Shown here piece after piece: positions 36,716 through 45,667 of a stretch of 50,454 nucleotides of DNA. Every line of letters begins with the position of its first letter. The stretch's first letter is position 1. The notes under the pieces are model-generated. The model was not told the origin of the DNA, did not search any database, and saw only the letters and a list, made by a program, of their open reading frames with translations. Position numbers and translations under genes: made by a program. Source of the stretch: Candidatus Aminicenantota bacterium (lineage in GTDB: Bacteria > Acidobacteriota > Aminicenantia > Aminicenantales > Saccharicenantaceae); assembly GCA_002877915.1 (NCBI GenBank), contig PNJE01000053.1, positions 1-50,454 of the forward strand. The letters run 5' to 3'.

Positions 36716-37316
36716 TGAGATTTTTTTCTCACTGGAGGGCGAGGGACTGAGACAGGGGGAACCAACTATCTTTGTCCGTTTGAGTGGCTGCAATCTCCGC
36801 TGCCCTTTCTGCGACACTAAATATGCCTGGGAAGACGGACAGCCGATGCCCATTTCCGCAATTCTTAGTAAAATAGTAGGAATTAGTCGTCTCTTTCCCA
36901 CGAACTGGGTCTCCCTGACGGGCGGAGAGCCGCTGCTTCAAGATTTAAGGCCACTCATTCGAGCGCTCAGGAAAGGCGGTTTCCGCATCCAGGTGGAAAC
37001 TAATGGAACAAGGCACTTGAATTTTCGAGCCGACTGGCTGAGTGTTTCTCCCAAACCTCCGGCCTACCGGGTGACGGCTGATTGCCGCCGGCAGGTGAAG
37101 GAAGTTAAACTGATAGTCACCCGAAGTTTAAAATTTAAAATCCTGGAAAAAGTCAGGCAGGATTTTCCAGCAAAAGTGCCCATCTTACTTCAGCCCGAAT
37201 CAAATCAAGACTGGAGTTACCGGAAGGCCTGGCGATTTTTCCGGCAAGCAGTGAAGATGAATTTAAATAATGTTAGGTTATCCTGCCAGCTTCACAAGAT
37301 TTACGGTCTGAAATAG
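36687..37316 (+). CDS. queE: 7-carboxy-7-deazaguanine synthase QueE
   Basis: 209-residue radical SAM enzyme. The N-terminal FFSLEGEGLRQGEPTIFVRL is split by convention; the cluster cysteines are C35, C39 and C42 (CNLRCPFC), followed by DTKYAW and the glycine motif LTGGEPLL. The standard QueE spacing CX3CX2C is present. It rearranges 6-carboxytetrahydropterin to 7-carboxy-7-deazaguanine. The stop overlaps the convergent transporter gene by about 44 bases, so the two 3' ends cross. Confidence 0.94.
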   Translation: MPPLPTLKVNEIFFSLEGEGLRQGEPTIFVRLSGCNLRCPFCDTKYAWEDGQPMPISAILSKIVGISRLFPTNWVSLTGGEPLLQDLRPLIRALRKGGFRIQVETNGTRHLNFRADWLSVSPKPPAYRVTADCRRQVKEVKLIVTRSLKFKILEKVRQDFPAKVPILLQPESNQDWSYRKAWRFFRQAVKMNLNNVRLSCQLHKIYGLK

Positions 37317-38358
37317 CTAATTTTTTCAAAAGCTGATGTCCATTTCGGGTGAGGTAAACGCCGCCAAAAATAACTACGGCACTCAAGATTTGAACCAGGG
37401 AAATTTTATCCCCGAGAAAAATTACCGCCGTTAGGACTCCAAAAACCGGCGTCAGGTTGCTATAAACTCCCGTTCGAGCGTTGCCAACCCTCTTGACTGA
37501 CTTGTACCAGATGATAAAGCCGAACACCAGCGCCAAGGAACCTGAATATATCAGGCCCAACCAGCCGCCTAAGGAAACCTTCGTAAAATCGGCATTATGA
37601 AAATCCTTCCAGGCAAACGGCAGGTAAAACAGCGTGCCCAGGATGTTCGTTAGAGCAGCCAATTTGGTCGGCGAAATGTGCTGGAGCACAGGTCGGGCGA
37701 AAATCGTATAAAAAGCCCACATCAAGGCGGCCAGGAGAATTAGGAAGGCTCCTCGTAAATCACTCCCGCTTAGATTTACCCCGCTCGGTCGACCGAGGAT
37801 AATGCCATAAAAGCCAGCGAAAGAAAGGAAAATTCCTAACCAGCCAGTCCACCGCAGCCGGTCAAAACCAAAGAGTGAACTTAAGACGGCAATAAAAATC
37901 GGGCTCATGGCATTAGCCATCGAAGCCAGAGAAGCTGTCGTCCGGCTCAAACCAGCGATGAAAAAAAGCTGATAAAAAGTAATCCCGGTCAGAGCCAGGA
38001 AAATAACCCTGGGAAGATCTTGAAGACGGAGACCGAATCCTTCTCCCGTTTTCCAGAGAATGACAAGATAGATCAAAGAGGAAAGAAAAAACCGAGCCAG
38101 ATTAAAGGCCTGGGGAGACAACTGCGAAAAAGAAACCTTAATCACCGAAAAATTGGCCCCCCAGATCATCGTGGTCAGAACCATCAGGAGATCGGTCAAA
38201 CCGAATCCCGGAGCTTGGTCAACCACAAAATTGTTTTTATTAGTGGGCGTTTTTTCATCCCGGCCTGAAGAGCGGCCGACGTCGGTGGACGTTAATTGAG
38301 TCACCGAGTTTAGAACCTCTCGGTCTGAAATTTTTATACTTAAGCCTCTCTCTTCCAT
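37273..38358 (-). CDS. DMT-superfamily (EamA) transporter
   Basis: 361 residues. About ten membrane helices in two EamA repeats, beginning near residue 52 (LTDLLMVLTTMIWGANFSVI) and ending around residue 340. The first 50 residues are polar and may be wrongly included; a later start cannot be excluded. EamA carriers export or import small metabolites, and the substrate is unknown. It lies between queE and queF, but on the minus strand, followed by a gap of 39 bases from queF. Confidence 0.85.
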   Translation of the reverse strand: MEERGLSIKISDREVLNSVTQLTSTDVGRSSGRDEKTPTNKNNFVVDQAPGFGLTDLLMVLTTMIWGANFSVIKVSFSQLSPQAFNLARFFLSSLIYLVILWKTGEGFGLRLQDLPRVIFLALTGITFYQLFFIAGLSRTTASLASMANAMSPIFIAVLSSLFGFDRLRWTGWLGIFLSFAGFYGIILGRPSGVNLSGSDLRGAFLILLAALMWAFYTIFARPVLQHISPTKLAALTNILGTLFYLPFAWKDFHNADFTKVSLGGWLGLIYSGSLALVFGFIIWYKSVKRVGNARTGVYSNLTPVFGVLTAVIFLGDKISLVQILSAVVIFGGVYLTRNGHQLLKKLAISDRKSCEAGRIT

Positions 38359-38397
38359 TTTTTATTCTGCGAATATAAATAAAGGTAGGACTGAACC

Positions 38398-38808
38398 TCA
38401 TTCCCCCCGGGGGTAGCGGGCTTCAATTACTGATTTTATTCCTCCACGAGGGGTAAATTCTCCTCTTACCAGGGCTTTTTTTGGCCGGCAGGCTTTGACC
38501 ACATCTTCCAGGATGCGATTAACCGCATTTTCGTAAAAAATCCCTAAATTCCTGTAACTCAGGATATACATTTTTAGCGACTTGAGCTCAATCACCTGCT
38601 TATCTGGCACATACCAGATGGTAATCTTACCAAAATCTGGAAGCCCAGTTTTGGGACAGACCGAAGTGTATTCAGGAATCTCAACAGTTATTTCGTAGTC
38701 GGGGAACTGGTTGGGAAAAGTTTGAATTTCGGGTAGCCGCGCTTTTAGCCCGGCCCTGGCTTCCTTTTCTGTATATTCTAAGATTTTTTCTGGTTTTTTC
38801 TTAGCCAT
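38398..38808 (-). CDS. queF: NADPH-dependent preQ0 reductase QueF (type I)
   Basis: 136 residues. The nucleophile C51 is in TSVCPKTGLPDF and D58 follows it, and the QueF motif is ELKSLKMYI (E74). The C-terminus has TPRGGIKSV. This is the short single-domain form, which makes preQ1 from preQ0 and works as a multimer. With queC, queD and queE it completes preQ1 synthesis from dihydroneopterin triphosphate; no tgt, queA or queG/H is visible in the window. Confidence 0.93.
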   Translation of the reverse strand: MAKKKPEKILEYTEKEARAGLKARLPEIQTFPNQFPDYEITVEIPEYTSVCPKTGLPDFGKITIWYVPDKQVIELKSLKMYILSYRNLGIFYENAVNRILEDVVKACRPKKALVRGEFTPRGGIKSVIEARYPRGE

Positions 38809-38934
38809 TTTTTCTCGCCTGAAAATTTTACTTTGCTTTTAAATAATAGCCTAAAAGCCCGACTTCAGCAAGAAAGCAGGTAGACCAACCAGACAATAGA
38901 AAATCCATCTTAACCGAGCCGCCTTGAATCAAAA

Positions 38935-38964
38935 TTGCCCTAAATCAGCCAAATTGAATATAAT
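38935..38964 (+). promoter_or_regulatory. Sigma-70 type promoter for the split 38988 gene
   Basis: TTGCCC (38935-38940) and TATAAT (38959-38964) are 18 bases apart, giving a start near 38971. AAAGGGGAG lies six bases before the ATG at 38988. A good promoter and ribosome site ahead of a gene with stop codons argues that it was working recently. Confidence 0.55.
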
Positions 38965-38987
38965 AATATTACAAAGGGGAGTAAAAA

Positions 38988-40754
38988 ATGAAGCTGGTGG
39001 CGCTTTTCCCCGAAAGCTCGCTTGAGTCCAAGCGTCGCCTGGGATCCAAAATCTGGAATACTTTTTCTTTTATAAAGCAAACTTTTAACAGCTTTACCGG
39101 ATCCTTACTTATTTCGGCCGTCAGCCATTTCCTTTTAATTTTTCTGCTTTCAGTAACAGCTATCGTTTATTAGCCGTTCCCACCCGAAAAAAGAAGCTCA
39201 GCCGAGCTCAATCTTTTTTCCCCGGCGCTTGAAGAATTGACCAGAGAAAAAGGCCTGGAAGATAAGCTGGCTGAGGCTATTAGTAATTTGAAAGAAGAGC
39301 CATTACCCGCCTTAGCTGACCGCCTTCTGGTGCTGGATGACTCGATGACTGAGGCTGAAAAGCTTGAGGTTTATAAGAAGTTGCTGTCCGCCTATTTCGC
39401 TGAAGACACAAGAATTTCGCTGTCTGAAGAAAGCGGGAGTGGTAACCAGCAGCCAGTCAACCAGGAAGAAACTTTCGAAATTCGCCCGGGCGAGAAAATC
39501 TATCTTCTTCCTTCAGCTACCGATGAGGGTAAATTTGAACTTTACAAACTCGATAGCAGCAGCTATCTCCAATTAAAGAACCTCCGCCTGAGTGGAGGCC
39601 TAAAACCGAGCCCAAAAGTCGGACCGGGACAAACGGTCAAAATAAAAACCGAAAGCGAATTTGCCGAAGTCCCGGCAGAATATTATTATCGGAGTTCACC
39701 CTATGAAGAAATAATGGCCAGAGGAAGTCTGAACTTTTCTATCGTCCGGGGATTTAATTTGCCGGTCGACTAAACATCAAAGGATAAAAATGAAGGGAAG
39801 AAACCCGAAAGCCAGGCGGAAGAACTTTTCCCGCAATCAGGATTCAAAGTCATCTATTATGGCCAGCTCAAATTGCCGGAGCCTAAAATTCAAGCCTCAG
39901 AATCTAAAATTGATAAAAGCAGAATTTTTAATCTGCCAAAAGACCAGTGGGAGGAAAAATTAAACGAGCTGATGACTTATCCAGAAGAAGAGCAGTTTCG
40001 GATTTTTGAGCAGGAATATCTCCAGAACCTTGACTGGAATTCTGCTGCTCTGGCTGAGTTTACCCAAAGTTTTATCAACTCCAACCTGAATGGCGTCTTT
40101 CTGATTCATGACCCGTTTACCACAGCCTTTGACTCCTTAGAAGAACTCTTTTACAAAAAGCAGATTTTTGAAAGAATGGCCGCCCTGATTGAAAAATACC
40201 CCCACACCCAGGTGAGTGAAGAATTTATTTTTTGTCTGGCTTCATCTTACGATTTTGAAAAAAGAGTTATCGAATATCTCCGGCTTGCCTATCCCCGGGC
40301 TAACGAAGTTTACCTTAAAAATAGCCCGCTCGATTATCTATTTAATTCCTTAGCCAAAGCTCTGGTGGTAAAAAATGTTTATGAAAAGCTTTTGGAAAGT
40401 CTCAAGCCTAAAGGTTTTTCTTCCATTGATGAAACCATTGGAAAATATACCGAGCAGGAAATAAAGATTTATGAGTGGTTAGCTAAAAGAGAGGGGCAGA
40501 CCAGAGCTCGGGCACTTTATGCTCTCGGCCAGACTTTCTGGGATAATGGAGATGAGGAGCAGGCGATTAAAACCTGGCAGCAGATTGAAGAGAAAGAATG
40601 CCCTGGCTCTCTGGTCAGGTTCGTCCGGTTGCTTAAAGAAACGACCGCCGATAGGCTCTTCCAAGAGATTGAGCCCAACTATGAATCGTCTCGCAACAGT
40701 AAATACCTTTACCAGCGCTCCCTCACCTTCCATAAATGGTCCCGCCGTACTTAA
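38988..40754 (+). pseudogene. Membrane-anchored protein gene with two in-frame stop codons
   Basis: One frame stays open from the ATG at 38988 to 40754 except for TAG at 39171-39173 and TAA at 39771-39773. All three segments are in the same frame (position divisible by 3), and the bridging bases translate without further stops. The N-terminus has a basic region and one membrane helix (LISAVSHFLLIFLLSVTAIV, residues about 41-60), with the TAG right after it. The middle is polar and proline/glycine-rich, and the last third is helical with a TPR-like segment ALYALGQTFWDNGDEEQAIK. The intact form would be about 588 residues. I do not recognise a family. Different stop codons favour decay or error over programmed recoding. 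Confidence 0.65.
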
Positions 40755-40906
40755 TCATCATCAAAGGCCAAACAATTAATCTAACGAATGGTATTTTTTA
40801 AGGCATTTCAATATAATTTAGAAGGGAAAATTGAACTAACAAAAATTTAGGCCAAAAATGATAAAATTTTATATTCCACTCGTCTTTATTTAATGGAGGA
40901 TATATT

Positions 40907-41531
40907 TTGCCAAATCCACTCGAGCTCATTTTTGATGAAAAAAATTTGGTTCAAAAAATACAAAGGCGCCTTCCGTATTTATTTCAGCTGGCTGAAATAG
41001 AAAGTTCTCGCGCCGGTAAAACAGGCATGGAAGCGGGGTCGGTCAGAGAAAAAATTATTGTAGCTTTGCTTATATATAAATTTGGTGAAGAAAATGTTGA
41101 CACCAACCTTCCCATCACCAATCCTGAAGCTGATTTAGAGTTATTTAATAATCCAATATCAATAAAGACGATAACTAGAGAAAGCTTTTCTGGGATCAAA
41201 CTGATTTGGACTGTCGATGCCCAAAAGGCGGCCGAATTTCAACTCAATTATAAACCGACTTGCGATTTGCTGCTGGTTCAAATTAACTGGGGTAAAATGG
41301 GTGGGTTATTTTATTTTCCTTTAGAAAATCGTCTTTAATGCGATTGGTAGGGAACGATATATAAAACTACCAAAACCAGGAACAAATCCGCGGGGAGTTG
41401 AAATATCAAAAGAAGCTCTTATATCTCTCATTAAACTTGATCATTCAAACAGCATTCCAATTTATTGGCAAAAATCAGAAATAAATATAAACCCATATAA
41501 AAGGTGGGTTGAGCTATGGAAAGAAGATTAA
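40907..41531 (+). pseudogene. ThaI-family type II restriction endonuclease gene, frameshifted
   Basis: Begins with TTG at 40907, with GGAGG 8 bases upstream. The first 143 codons run into TAA at 41336-41338. If one A of the AAAA run at 41325-41328 is removed, the frame continues as LEIVFNAIGRERYIKL and ends at 41529-41531, overlapping the methylase start, giving about 208 residues. Segments EAGSVREKIIVALLIYKFG, FNNPISIKTITRE and FSGIKLIWTVDAQKA resemble my memory of ThaI-type enzymes, which cut CGCG. The (E)AD-x-ISIK pattern fits a PD-(D/E)xK nuclease. The active-site region lies before the shift, but the truncated protein probably lacks function. Confidence 0.7.
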
Positions 41532-42475
41532 TTATAACCCCTACAAAAAAAAGAAGAATAGGCACAAAAACCAGTTCTTTTGGTTCGCCTGGGCGTATAA
41601 ACCATGATTCAACTAAATTTTACCACAGCCGATTATATGATGATTTACCCAAAGAAGAACCAGTTGATTATGTGGAAAATCCGGTTGAAGCTGACCTATT
41701 AGATAAAATATTTTGTAAATCGAGCGAAAAGATGGACGAATTGCCCGAAAATAGTATCCATTTAATGGTGACTTCGCCTCCCTATAACGTAGGAAAGGAA
41801 TATGAGCAAGACCTTTCTTTGCCTGAATATCGAGATTTTCTAAGGAGCATCTGGAAAGAGGTTTATAGAGTACTGGTTCCTGGCGGCAGGGCTTGCCTTA
41901 ATATCGCTAATCTTGGAAGGAAGCCTTATTTGCCACTTCACATTTTCATTATCAAAGATATGCTTGACCTTGGCTTTTTGATGAGAGGTGAAATAATATG
42001 GAATAAGGGCTCAAGCGTCAGCCCGTCGACGACCTGGGGTACCTGGAAATCAGCTAAGAACCCTATACTTCGCGATATCCATGAATATATTTTAGTTTTT
42101 TCCAAAAAATCTTTTACCAGAAAACTCTCTCTCAATAGACGAAATACTATTTCGAAAGAAGAGTTTTTAGAATTTACCAAGAGCGTTTGGAATTTCCCGG
42201 CAGAGTCAGCCACCAAGATTGGGCATCCGGCTCCTTTTCCCATTGAATTACCCTACCGATTAATTCAACTTTATACCTTTCAAAATGAAGTCATCCTTGA
42301 TCCTTTTATGGGCAGCGGACAAACCGCTATTGCTGCTTTAAAAGCAAATCGACACTATGGGGGATATGAGATCAATAAAGATTATGTGCTTTTAGCCGAA
42401 AAACGAATCAAAGAGTTCTTGAATGAAATGTCCAGCCCGAAGCTAATTGATATTGATAAAAGGATCATTGAATAA
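41516..42475 (+). CDS. Site-specific DNA methyltransferase (likely N4-cytosine, ThaI-type partner)
   Basis: 319 residues, beta-type order with the catalytic motif IV first: TSPPY (86-90), then the SAM-binding motif I DPFMGSGQT (262-270) and a C-terminal NKDYVLLAEKRI. TSPPY is commonest in N4-cytosine and some N6-adenine methylases. Adjacent to a ThaI-like nuclease, an N4-methylcytosine in CGCG is the natural prediction. The ATG overlaps the repaired nuclease reading frame by about 16 bases. The gene is intact while its nuclease is not. Base composition is more AT-rich than neighbours, which would fit horizontal transfer. Confidence 0.85.
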   Translation: MERRLIITPTKKRRIGTKTSSFGSPGRINHDSTKFYHSRLYDDLPKEEPVDYVENPVEADLLDKIFCKSSEKMDELPENSIHLMVTSPPYNVGKEYEQDLSLPEYRDFLRSIWKEVYRVLVPGGRACLNIANLGRKPYLPLHIFIIKDMLDLGFLMRGEIIWNKGSSVSPSTTWGTWKSAKNPILRDIHEYILVFSKKSFTRKLSLNRRNTISKEEFLEFTKSVWNFPAESATKIGHPAPFPIELPYRLIQLYTFQNEVILDPFMGSGQTAIAALKANRHYGGYEINKDYVLLAEKRIKEFLNEMSSPKLIDIDKRIIE

Positions 42476-42574
42476 AATTTCCTTATCTCCTCTCCTGAAT
42501 CAATTCACATCCTGAAGGAATTAAGTTAGAATGTAAGTCAATACCAAAATCAAATTCTTTCGGGAGGGCAAGTG

Positions 42575-42778
42575 ATGAGAGAATGCCGGTCAGAAAAAAA
42601 CCTCAAAAGATGTAATTGCTCCTGGGAGCCCTGCGAGCGTAAAGGAATCTGCTGTGAATGTCTCACTTATCATTGGAGTCATCGAGAATTGTCAGCCTGT
42701 TTTTTCCCTGACGACATCGAAAAAACCTATGACCGCTCGCTCGAAAGATTCATCCAGATTTATAAAAATATGAAATAA
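42575..42778 (+). CDS. Small Cys-rich protein, DUF6485 family
   Basis: 67 residues starting at ATG 42575, with GGGAGGG about 8 bases before. Seven cysteines, including CNCSWEPCERKGICCEC, resembling DUF6485 proteins, whose function is unknown to me. The cysteine spacing suggests metal binding. It sits alone between the methylase and a radical SAM gene, with its own ribosome site. Confidence 0.75.
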   Translation: MRECRSEKNLKRCNCSWEPCERKGICCECLTYHWSHRELSACFFPDDIEKTYDRSLERFIQIYKNMK

Positions 42779-42887
42779 GTAGAAAATAAAAAATTCAAAA
42801 AAACCTGTTTTGAATAAAAACAGAAATAGGTAAAATTACCTTAAGGTCAGGTTATGGCCGGTTCTGGAAATAAAGTCAGGAGAAAAA

Positions 42888-43928
42888 ATGTCTGATCCGA
42901 AAAAAGTCAAAAACTCAATCAGGACCCAGGTCAAAAAAATAGGTGAGGCTGGAAAAGCAATAGAAAATAAAAACCAGGAAAAAGGAAAAATAAAATCGGC
43001 GAAAAAATTTCATCACTTATACGGACCGGTGCCTTCCAGGCGACTGGGCTATTCCTTAGGCGTCGATCTTTTGCCTTTTAAAACCTGCACCTTAAACTGC
43101 CTTTACTGCCAGCTTGGCCCTACCCGAAAAAAGACTATCAGGCGAAAAAGCTTTTTCTCTGAAAAACAAATCCTCGAAGAAATAAAAGAATTTCTAAAGA
43201 CCGGAGTTAGGGTTGATTTTATAACTTTCTCCGGTTCCGGCGAGCCCACCCTTAATAAATCAATTGGACGGCTAATCAGAAAAATAAAAAAAATTACTGA
43301 CATTCCGGTAGCGGTTCTTACTAACAGCACTCTTCTAACCAGGGCAGATGTCAGGAAAGACCTTCTGGCCGCTGATGTCGTGGTGCCCTCGCTTGATGCC
43401 TCCACTCAAGAAATTTTCAAGAAGGTCAACCGTCCCCATCCTTCTTTAGAAATTGAAAAAATAATAACTGGACTCGTCAATTTTAGAAAACAATTCCAAG
43501 GTCAAATCTGGTTAGAAATTTTGCTGGTCAGGGGAGTGAACGACTCCAGCATCCATCTACAGAAACTCAAGAAAGCAGTCGAAAAAATCGACCCTGACCG
43601 AATTCATCTAAATACTGTCGTCCGACCGCCAGCCGAAAAATCAGCCAAACCTCTTTTGCCTAAGGAAATGGAAAAAATTAAAGAATTCTTTGGAGAGAAA
43701 GCCGAGATAGTAGCTAATTTTCACAAAAAAGAACAAGAAAAAACGCCCGCCGACATTGCTGAGGCGATTATCTCCATGGTTCAGCGTAGGCCAGTAAGCC
43801 TGGAAGACCTGGAAAATTCGCTTGGCCTTACCAGAGAACAATTAAGCCTCAGCCTGCATCGGCTGCTGGAAGCTAAAAAAATTAAAATCGTCAGCCATTT
43901 AAATCGGGATTATTTTGAGCTGGTCTGA
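42888..43928 (+). CDS. Radical SAM protein of the COG0731 type with C-terminal winged-helix-like region
   Basis: 346 residues. A lysine-rich, probably disordered N-terminus (1-40) precedes GPVPSRRLGYSLGVDL and the cluster motif C67, C71, C74 (CTLNCLYC). SGSGEPTLN is the SAM glycine region. The last 60 residues (SLEDLENSLGLTREQLSLSL and LLEAKKIKIV) look like a winged helix. COG0731 members include relatives of the wybutosine enzyme Tyw1. No substrate can be named. GGAGAAAAA precedes the ATG. Confidence 0.8.
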   Translation: MSDPKKVKNSIRTQVKKIGEAGKAIENKNQEKGKIKSAKKFHHLYGPVPSRRLGYSLGVDLLPFKTCTLNCLYCQLGPTRKKTIRRKSFFSEKQILEEIKEFLKTGVRVDFITFSGSGEPTLNKSIGRLIRKIKKITDIPVAVLTNSTLLTRADVRKDLLAADVVVPSLDASTQEIFKKVNRPHPSLEIEKIITGLVNFRKQFQGQIWLEILLVRGVNDSSIHLQKLKKAVEKIDPDRIHLNTVVRPPAEKSAKPLLPKEMEKIKEFFGEKAEIVANFHKKEQEKTPADIAEAIISMVQRRPVSLEDLENSLGLTREQLSLSLHRLLEAKKIKIVSHLNRDYFELV

Positions 43929-44351
43929 AAAGTTAATATCATTAGACTTAATTAAATTTGCTTTCGGTTTACAGGGGCAGATTAATTTATTAATTATCAG
44001 GTCAATATTTTTTTCCTTAAATTAATTCTGGCCTGGAATTTAATTACAGCCGCCACCTTCAGGCGCAGTTTTTTCTGGACCAAGTTATGGGGTTGTCAGA
44101 ATCAAGCTAAGGTGCTTAAAATTTTTAAGGCGCTTTTGATGACCCTGGCTCAAGGAGCAATATCCCCATTCTTAAATTCACCCTTCCAAATTTTTTTCTT
44201 TTCTTTTCTTGACTTTTATGTTATTTATATTTCTAAACGTTCAGGGTCTTATCAGTGAAAAAAGAAAATAGTGAAAAAAAGGTAGAACCATTTTTTCCCA
44301 CCCGGGGAAATCTTTATCTAAAAATCATCGAATAGAAAGGAGTCATTTAAT
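43929..44351. other. Intergenic region ahead of ilvE
   Basis: 423 bases without a convincing gene. AT-rich with long T runs in the right half. Holds the possible promoter at 44209-44237. A longer leader of about 107 nt follows it, but I see no riboswitch or attenuator hairpin that would give leucine or valine control. Confidence 0.45.
44209..44237 (+). promoter_or_regulatory. Possible sigma-70 promoter for ilvE
   Basis: TTGACT (44209-44214) and TCTAAA (44232-44237) are 17 bases apart. The -35 is good, the -10 modest. Start would be near 44244, giving a leader of about 107 nt. Confidence 0.4.
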
Positions 44352-45317
44352 ATGTTTCTTAATACCCATTTTTCCAAAGCTAAAAAATACTGGTACATGG
44401 GCAAACTTTATGATTGGTCTGAGGGAATTTTTCATCCAATGATTCATGCTCTCCATTATGGTACCTGCACCTTCGAAGGCATCAGATCCTACCCCACTCC
44501 CAGAGGTCCAGCCATTTTCCGACTTAAAGACCATATCGATCGCTTTTTCCATTCGGCCTCAGTCATCAAAATGAAGGTTCCCTTTACCAAAGAAGAAATA
44601 ATGGAGGCTTGCAAGCTGGTAATCAGAGAAAATGGACTGGAGGGAGCTTATATCCGGCCGCTCCTTTTCTATTCTTATGGTAATCTGGGACTGGTCCCAA
44701 AGTTCTGTCCAGTAGAGCTCGTAATCGCTGCTTGGGAATGGGGAGCTTACTTAGGAGAGGCAGCCGAAAGAGGCAGCAATGCCTGTATCGTCCCGAAACG
44801 TCGCATTCATATTTCCCAGATGGACCTATCAGCTAAGTTAGGCGGCACTTATGTCCAATCCACGATTAACGGCATTGAAGCCCGGGAGCACGGTTATGAC
44901 GAAGCCATTTTCCTAAACCTCGAAGGGCGCATTGCCGAGGGCCCAGGAGAAAATATCTGTATTATAAAAAACGAGACCTTGCAGACTAACGACCGCTCTG
45001 AATCAGTCCTCGAAGGAATTACCAGGACCAGCCTTTTAGAAATGGCTCCGGACGTTGGACTTAAGGCTAAAGTTGCTCCGATTACCAAAGAAGACCTATT
45101 CGGAGCAGATGAAGCCTTTTTCTGTGGAACCGCGGCAGAAATCTCTCCGATTGTCAAAGTAACAGATTTTTCCGAAGGCTTTGAAAACGGGAAAACGCAC
45201 ATAATCGGCAGTGGCCGACCCGGAGTGCTCACTAACAGGTTGGCTGAGGCTTATCAACAAATAGTTACCGGCAAGAATCCTAAATATGAAAAGTGGCTCT
45301 ATCCAGTTAAAGATTAA
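44352..45317 (+). CDS. ilvE: Branched-chain amino acid aminotransferase
   Basis: 321-residue fold-type IV PLP enzyme. The Schiff-base lysine is K162 in LSAKLGGTYVQS, and the PLP phosphate/substrate region EAREHGYDEAIFL and GRIAEGPGENICI match BCAT from E. coli (K160 in AKAGGNYLS). FEGIRSY lies near the N-terminus. Exchanges the amino group between branched-chain keto acids and glutamate. Stands alone with its own promoter and AAAGGAG 9 bases before the ATG. Confidence 0.9.
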   Translation: MFLNTHFSKAKKYWYMGKLYDWSEGIFHPMIHALHYGTCTFEGIRSYPTPRGPAIFRLKDHIDRFFHSASVIKMKVPFTKEEIMEACKLVIRENGLEGAYIRPLLFYSYGNLGLVPKFCPVELVIAAWEWGAYLGEAAERGSNACIVPKRRIHISQMDLSAKLGGTYVQSTINGIEAREHGYDEAIFLNLEGRIAEGPGENICIIKNETLQTNDRSESVLEGITRTSLLEMAPDVGLKAKVAPITKEDLFGADEAFFCGTAAEISPIVKVTDFSEGFENGKTHIIGSGRPGVLTNRLAEAYQQIVTGKNPKYEKWLYPVKD

Positions 45318-45667
45318 TAACCTTAAAAAAAATTGAGGCTGCCTCAGAAAATCTAAGTCATAACGCCTGACGGCTGATCCACTTATTTTTCCTTTTTCTT
45401 TTTAAATTATCGCCAGAACCTTTAAAACAATCGAAATCCGATTGAATATCCAGCCAAAAAATCGGCATGGTTTTTTCTTAGAAAGGAGAAAACCCAAGCT
45501 CAGGCAATTTTTATTGTTTTTTATCCCTTTGTTAAATCAGAATAAAATTTACCCCGGGTATTAGAGCTATTGGCCATTTCTTCTTTATTTTATAGCTGGC
45601 CGATATTAAAAAATATATAATTTAATCTATGATGATCTTTTCAGGAAAACTTTAAGAGAGGTTAAAA
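45318..45667. other. Intergenic region between ilvE and the DUF2961 gene
   Basis: 350 bases without a gene. A short hairpin TGAGGC-T-GCCTCA at 45334-45346 lies just after ilvE and might be a weak terminator, but no T run follows. AT-rich sequence with TATAAT near 45614 could be a -10, without a matching -35. A GAGAGG ribosome site precedes 45668. Confidence 0.4.
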
